NCBI GenBank assembly: GCA_023229435.1
Contig: JALNZF010000005.1
Span: 62,001-126,000, forward strand
From: Nitrospirota bacterium
Lineage (GTDB): Bacteria; Nitrospirota; UBA9217
Reading direction: 5' to 3'
DNA: 64,000 bases
Below, piece after piece: positions 61,138-64,000 of this stretch. The notes under the pieces were generated by a model. That model saw nothing but the letters and a program-made list of their open reading frames with translations, did not search any database and had not been told where the DNA came from. How positions within the stretch are numbered: position 1 is the first letter of the stretch; every line of letters starts with the position of its first letter. The translations under genes and the position numbers were made by a program.

Positions 61138-61223
61138 GCGCGCGCGTCACGCGCCGCCTTCTGGCGCGTCGCTGTGGACGTGCATGTTGAGATACCCCTT
61201 TCGGTCTCATCTTCCGTGGATGT

Positions 61224-62036
61224 CTATTTTTTTACTACTTCACGCGGCGGATAATTCGAACAATGATTATAAACATCGAAATTACTCGTTTTGAGCACGC
61301 ATTGCACGAGACCATTACGAAATCGCACCCAAACATCGCCGTAATTCCATCCCGCACAGTCACCGACGTAGCCTGCACACAGAGCCGTTGACCTAGGATT
61401 GCCAGCGACTTTAGCAACCTCAGATGGTGTCATTCTAACTTCAACCGTATCGATTGCCTTTTGTGTAGTTGCTTTAATTGTAAATACTATTTTTTCACTT
61501 TCTGACAATTCATGCAATACTACGTTCCGCTCTTTTCTTAGAACAATTGCCTCATCAGCATTCTGAGTCTTTAACTTGTCCTGCAATGTAGCAAGATTTC
61601 TTTCAAGTTCCCGCAGTTGTCTTTGTTGATCTTGGATTTTATCCTGAAGTCCTTTGTCTTTTTGAATTGATGCCAGCGTCTTGTAAACTTCGTCGCTATC
61701 GATGTCGGTTTTTACAGTCATCGAAATAGTCTGTGTTTCTCCGTTGAATTTTATATCCTCATTTGCAATTTCTACTTTTATGATTGCAGCAGTATATGAA
61801 GTAATCTGATCTTTAGTGAGCTTATAATCAGACACGGTTGTTTCACTTTGGATAAAGACACCTGCCTTCACTATTAACAACCTCTTCGCCTCCAGAAAAC
61901 AAATCCGCTTTGCATCATTTTTGGTATCGTTGTCACCCATGACGTATTTATAGCTTGCGTAAATGGTTTCTGTTTTGGCATTTACTGTTAAAGGAACAAG
62001 CGAAAGCGCTGTTATAGCTATCAATATTTTATACAT
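61224..62036 (-). CDS. Exported coiled-coil protein with a BamE/SmpA-like C-terminal segment
   Basis: 270 residues from ATG 62034-62036. Signal peptide of about 20 residues (cleavage after ...LTVNA). Residues about 25-120 resemble the N-terminal alpha-beta domain of LPP20/FlgT-like envelope proteins; about 125-165 is a heptad-rich coiled coil. The last ~60 residues (TPSEVAKVAGNPRS...GDVWVRFRNGLV) match the short BamE/SmpA pattern and hold four cysteines. Probably periplasmic. The combination is unusual and no precise function can be given. Confidence 0.7.
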   Translation of the reverse strand: MYKILIAITALSLVPLTVNAKTETIYASYKYVMGDNDTKNDAKRICFLEAKRLLIVKAGVFIQSETTVSDYKLTKDQITSYTAAIIKVEIANEDIKFNGETQTISMTVKTDIDSDEVYKTLASIQKDKGLQDKIQDQQRQLRELERNLATLQDKLKTQNADEAIVLRKERNVVLHELSESEKIVFTIKATTQKAIDTVEVRMTPSEVAKVAGNPRSTALCAGYVGDCAGWNYGDVWVRFRNGLVQCVLKTSNFDVYNHCSNYPPREVVKK

Positions 62037-62061
62037 CACGGCTTCTTTCGACTTCCTCTAT

Positions 62062-62706
62062 TTACCGGTCCTGTCTATTTAGAATAGCTGTATGGCACTT
62101 AATCCCGCTGCTTTCCAGAAGCTGTCGCATTGAATGCTCGCGATCAGCTGCGTGAGTCGCGCCGACAATTGCAATTGCCCAAGAATCATTTTTGAGATCG
62201 CAAGTATCTTTTATCTTTTTATAAAAAACATCATCGCGTGTATGATCTGGATCGCCCAAGGGCGTGGTCGGCTGTTCATTCCAATCGAAATTCCACAGCT
62301 GTTCACTTATTTTGTCCAACGCCATTCCCTTATTAAGAAATCGTCTGTAGATAGCAAGGCGGTCCTTTGCGTAATCTGTGATTGCAGCGCGCGAGAACAT
62401 CCTCTCGGCGTCGAGCCAGATAATCGTTGAGGCATGAAAGACGGTTGAATGGGTATCAGCTTCATAGTAGATAGTCAGCGCGAGCATCTCTTTGACATCA
62501 CGCTGAAGATTCGGAAATTCTTTTTCCAGCATCTTACGAAATATTTCACGCTGAACAAGTAATTGACGATAAACTTCCGCATCTGCTTCTACAGCAATAA
62601 AGGCAGGCGTCATGCTATGGCAGGATGACTGATATTTAAGCCATTCACCCAAACGCACCCTACATAGAGGATCAAAATGATTTATGCCAGCGATATAAAG
62701 TTCCAT
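62062..62706 (-). CDS. TraB/TIKI superfamily-like protein
   Basis: 214 residues from ATG 62704-62706, directly after the attC-like site. The N-terminal MELYIAGINHFDP has the GxxH motif, followed at a suitable distance by PAFIAVEAD (acidic E). A second GxxH is near the C-terminus in AIVGATHAADREH. This layout (GxxH, E, GxxH) is shared by TraB, TIKI proteases and ChaN/EreA-like enzymes. Activity is unknown. The alternative start at codon 14 of a longer frame would translate the attC-like hairpin. Confidence 0.6.
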   Translation of the reverse strand: MELYIAGINHFDPLCRVRLGEWLKYQSSCHSMTPAFIAVEADAEVYRQLLVQREIFRKMLEKEFPNLQRDVKEMLALTIYYEADTHSTVFHASTIIWLDAERMFSRAAITDYAKDRLAIYRRFLNKGMALDKISEQLWNFDWNEQPTTPLGDPDHTRDDVFYKKIKDTCDLKNDSWAIAIVGATHAADREHSMRQLLESSGIKCHTAILNRQDR

Positions 62707-62709
62707 AGG

Positions 62710-62758
62710 GGTTAACGCAAGGATGAGCCGCATTGTCGGCTCGATCCGTTTGTTGGAT
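62710..62758 (-). other. Integron attC-like recombination site
   Basis: A 49-bp imperfect palindrome. Minus strand 5' to 3': core ATCCAAC (fits RYYYAAC), 4-nt spacer AAAC, arm GGATCGAGCC, loop, arm GGCTCATCC, 4-nt spacer TTGC, core GTTAACC (imperfect GTTRRRY). The 10-bp inner stem has a single unpaired base, a G at 62743 on the plus strand, matching the extrahelical G of attC bottom strands. Orientation agrees with the flanking genes. It is shorter than most attC sites (about 57 bp or more), and no integrase gene is in the window. Confidence 0.55.
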
Positions 62759-62787
62759 GATTTACGTCGCAAGACTACTAGTCCGTA

Positions 62788-63093
62788 TTAGACTTGTTCT
62801 ATACGCCCGTGGCAGGATGGGCAAAGTAACGCATCATTAATTAAATCAGACTCCTGAACGATTTTATTACAGTCAACACATTTATACCGAACGGAAGAGC
62901 TTGAGGCAGCATTTAATGTCGCAGTCTTTTTGATTTTGCCAAAGAAAAGCCAAAAAGAGCATATGATAATACAGAAGCTAATAAACAATACAAGGGCAGC
63001 GCCTAATTCAGAATTTGTATGACTATTCTTAAATAGTTGTGAGCCGCCAGACAATAACACTATGCCTAATAGTATGCGATGCCATCTTTTCAT
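62788..63093 (-). CDS. Small membrane protein with C-terminal zinc ribbon
   Basis: 101 residues from ATG 63091-63093 (AAGGAG upstream). Two hydrophobic helices (about 6-20 and 30-52), a basic loop, then a zinc ribbon YKCVDC...LLCPSCHG (four cysteines, about 72-96). The attC-like site follows its stop by about 30 bp, making gene plus site look like one integron cassette. Function unknown. Confidence 0.7.
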   Translation of the reverse strand: MKRWHRILLGIVLLSGGSQLFKNSHTNSELGAALVLFISFCIIICSFWLFFGKIKKTATLNAASSSSVRYKCVDCNKIVQESDLINDALLCPSCHGRIEQV

Positions 63094-63282
63094 TTTTATG
63101 TTCTCCTTATTCTGCCGTAAGGAAGTAAATACCAGGGAGGGAGGCGCCACACAGTAGAGCAGGTCATCACGCTGGTGCTGTGTGACACCCCGTGAAGAGT
63201 GCCATTTGAGATTTTTGATATAAAAGAGGGCCGGTAGGTATGGTTGATGAGACCATATTATCCTACGATCGGTTCTCCTCTT

Positions 63283-63342
63283 CTATCCATCGTTCTCAAA
63301 TGAACGCCGCCGCATCATAAACTGAGCAAGAAGTTTGCTCAT
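63283..63342 (-). CDS. Possible 19-residue peptide with strong ribosome site
   Basis: ATG at 63340-63342 with a perfect GGAGGT 5 nt upstream encodes MSKLLAQFMMRRRSFENDG and a stop. Too short for family assignment; it may be a leader peptide or the relic of a longer gene. A GAGGAG lies just after the stop. Confidence 0.3.
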   Translation of the reverse strand: MSKLLAQFMMRRRSFENDG

Positions 63343-63417
63343 ACTGCACCTCCGGTGAAAAGAGATGTGATGCGGAAGGCTACGCCTCCCTCTCTGGTGT
63401 TTATCTCCTTTCGGTTT

Positions 63418-63467
63418 TAAGCTGCTCAGCGGTTTGACCGTCTGGAGCGTGTGGTTGGTAAATTCCA
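63418..63467. repeat. 50-51 bp direct repeat, copy 2
   Basis: Same sequence type and orientation as 61087-61137 (GCTCAGCGG...CCGTCTGGAG.GTGTGGTTGGT.AATTCCA); differences are concentrated in the six bases in the middle. Confidence 0.75.
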
Positions 63468-63796
63468 ACAAGTTATTATCTAAACGGGCTGGTACTGAAA
63501 TTATTGAGAAAAATATCAGTTTTAAGATTATGTAAAATGGTTTTTCAAAAAAGGACTAAAACCGTATTTCCGGTGTTAGCGAGTTTAGCAAAAAGAATGC
63601 CTAATATCCTGCGCCCCCTGCCCCCGTTTCAGTAACACGGGGTCCTGAAAATACAGAGCTATTATGAAAATGATTGTAGGCCCATTCACTAATCGTGTCA
63701 AATAAAAGTTGAAAGGTTCTCGTGGATAAAATTCGAGCAGATGGTAGCAGGATTTGCGTCCGGGGTAATTATGCAGCGCTATTCGATATCACGGAT
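63468..63796. other. Gene-free AT-rich spacer
   Basis: No convincing gene on either strand. A small GC stem (CCCCGT / ACGGGG) is at about 63624-63643. The segment follows the 3' end of the GIY-YIG gene on the minus strand. Confidence 0.45.
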
Positions 63797-64000
63797 TTAA
63801 TCACTCCGATGGCGGGACTCTATTGATTGCATATTTTGCAGAAAGCGTTTAATGCCTCGTTTCTTGATTTGCCGTTCCAGCATCATTGCCTCACTGCGAC
63901 TGCCGACCTGTTGAGACCAGACCACAGCCCAAGGGCCTTCAAATCGTTTCGTCGTTTTACTCCCATGATAATCTGGATCATTGTGCTGTCGCAGTCGGCG
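63797..64000 (-). CDS. GIY-YIG nuclease family protein (C-terminal part, cut by window end)
   Basis: 67 residues to a TAA at 63797-63799; the frame is open to the window edge, so the 5' part, including the GIY...YIG strands, lies outside. Visible motifs are LRQHNDPDYHGSKTTKRF (positions ~3-20), the EGPWAVVWSQ strand, and SRSEAMMLERQIKKRG with the catalytic Glu of UvrC-N/YhbQ-like small nucleases. These stand-alone GIY-YIG proteins are mobile and common in accessory DNA; biological role unclear. Confidence 0.85.
   Translation of the reverse strand, partial: RRLRQHNDPDYHGSKTTKRFEGPWAVVWSQQVGSRSEAMMLERQIKKRGIKRFLQNMQSIESRHRSD

Overview
The window looks like chromosomal DNA of a Gram-negative anaerobe, about 55-60% G+C over most of its length. 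Outer-membrane-type lipoproteins, a Crp/Fnr regulator, indolepyruvate:ferredoxin oxidoreductase, branched-chain amino-acid ABC uptake and a group 4 [NiFe] hydrogenase fit Nitrospirota or Desulfobacterota best. I cannot decide between these phyla without 16S or a marker tree.

Layout. 1-5.2 kb: 5'-truncated prfC, a receiver-PilZ regulator, a Crp/Fnr regulator, then (minus strand) TrpB2 and a stand-alone Lrp-type ligand-binding domain. 5.3-21.8 kb, all minus strand: radical SAM protein, short MutY-like glycosylase, Smr protein, RNase P RNA, RNase HI, coiled-coil zinc-ribbon protein, a CAU tRNA, and the rpsU-yqeY-NIF3-mutS2-dnaG-rpoD block, then argJ, argC and rplM-rpsI. 22.2-22.9 kb: two tandem small membrane proteins. 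23.0-26.3 kb: rpsB-tsf-pyrH-frr with a clear promoter and long leader.

26.6-42 kb is an amino-acid/aryl-acid island: tandem-ACT protein, two near-duplicate LivK binding proteins, LivHMGF, a phenylacetate-CoA ligase, an amidohydrolase and, divergently, PaaK-IorA-IorB; a hotdog thioesterase and a second ACT protein follow. Its logic appears to be: import amino acids, oxidise aryl-pyruvates to aryl-acyl-CoA with IorAB, and re-activate free aryl acids with the two CoA ligases. 42-47 kb: MFS transporter, Blc-type lipocalin, and an uncharacterised operon (Ig-like lipoprotein, a protein with an internally duplicated N-terminal domain, two multi-zinc-ribbon proteins).

47.7-58.4 kb holds the most interesting locus. 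A formate-dehydrogenase-like molybdopterin protein is joined by overlapping genes to a HydB/HydG-type iron-sulfur and NAD(P)H-flavin module and a hydrogenase protease, followed by a five-subunit membrane [NiFe] hydrogenase (HycC, E, D, F, G-like). The hydrogenase keeps its nickel ligands, but the FdhF-like protein has Tyr where the metal-ligating Sec/Cys should be and lacks the neighbouring His and the active-site Arg. Electron flow may therefore run between NAD(P)H and H2 rather than from formate.

59.2-64 kb is a lower-G+C accessory segment of short minus-strand genes (membrane proteins, a TraB-like protein, a coiled-coil protein with a BamE-like tail, a gene interrupted by a stop codon, and a GIY-YIG nuclease fragment). 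It contains one 49-bp integron attC-like site and a 50-51 bp direct repeat. Several intergenic repeat families are scattered through the window and even sit inside the hydrogenase and liv operons. No CRISPR array or transposase gene was seen.
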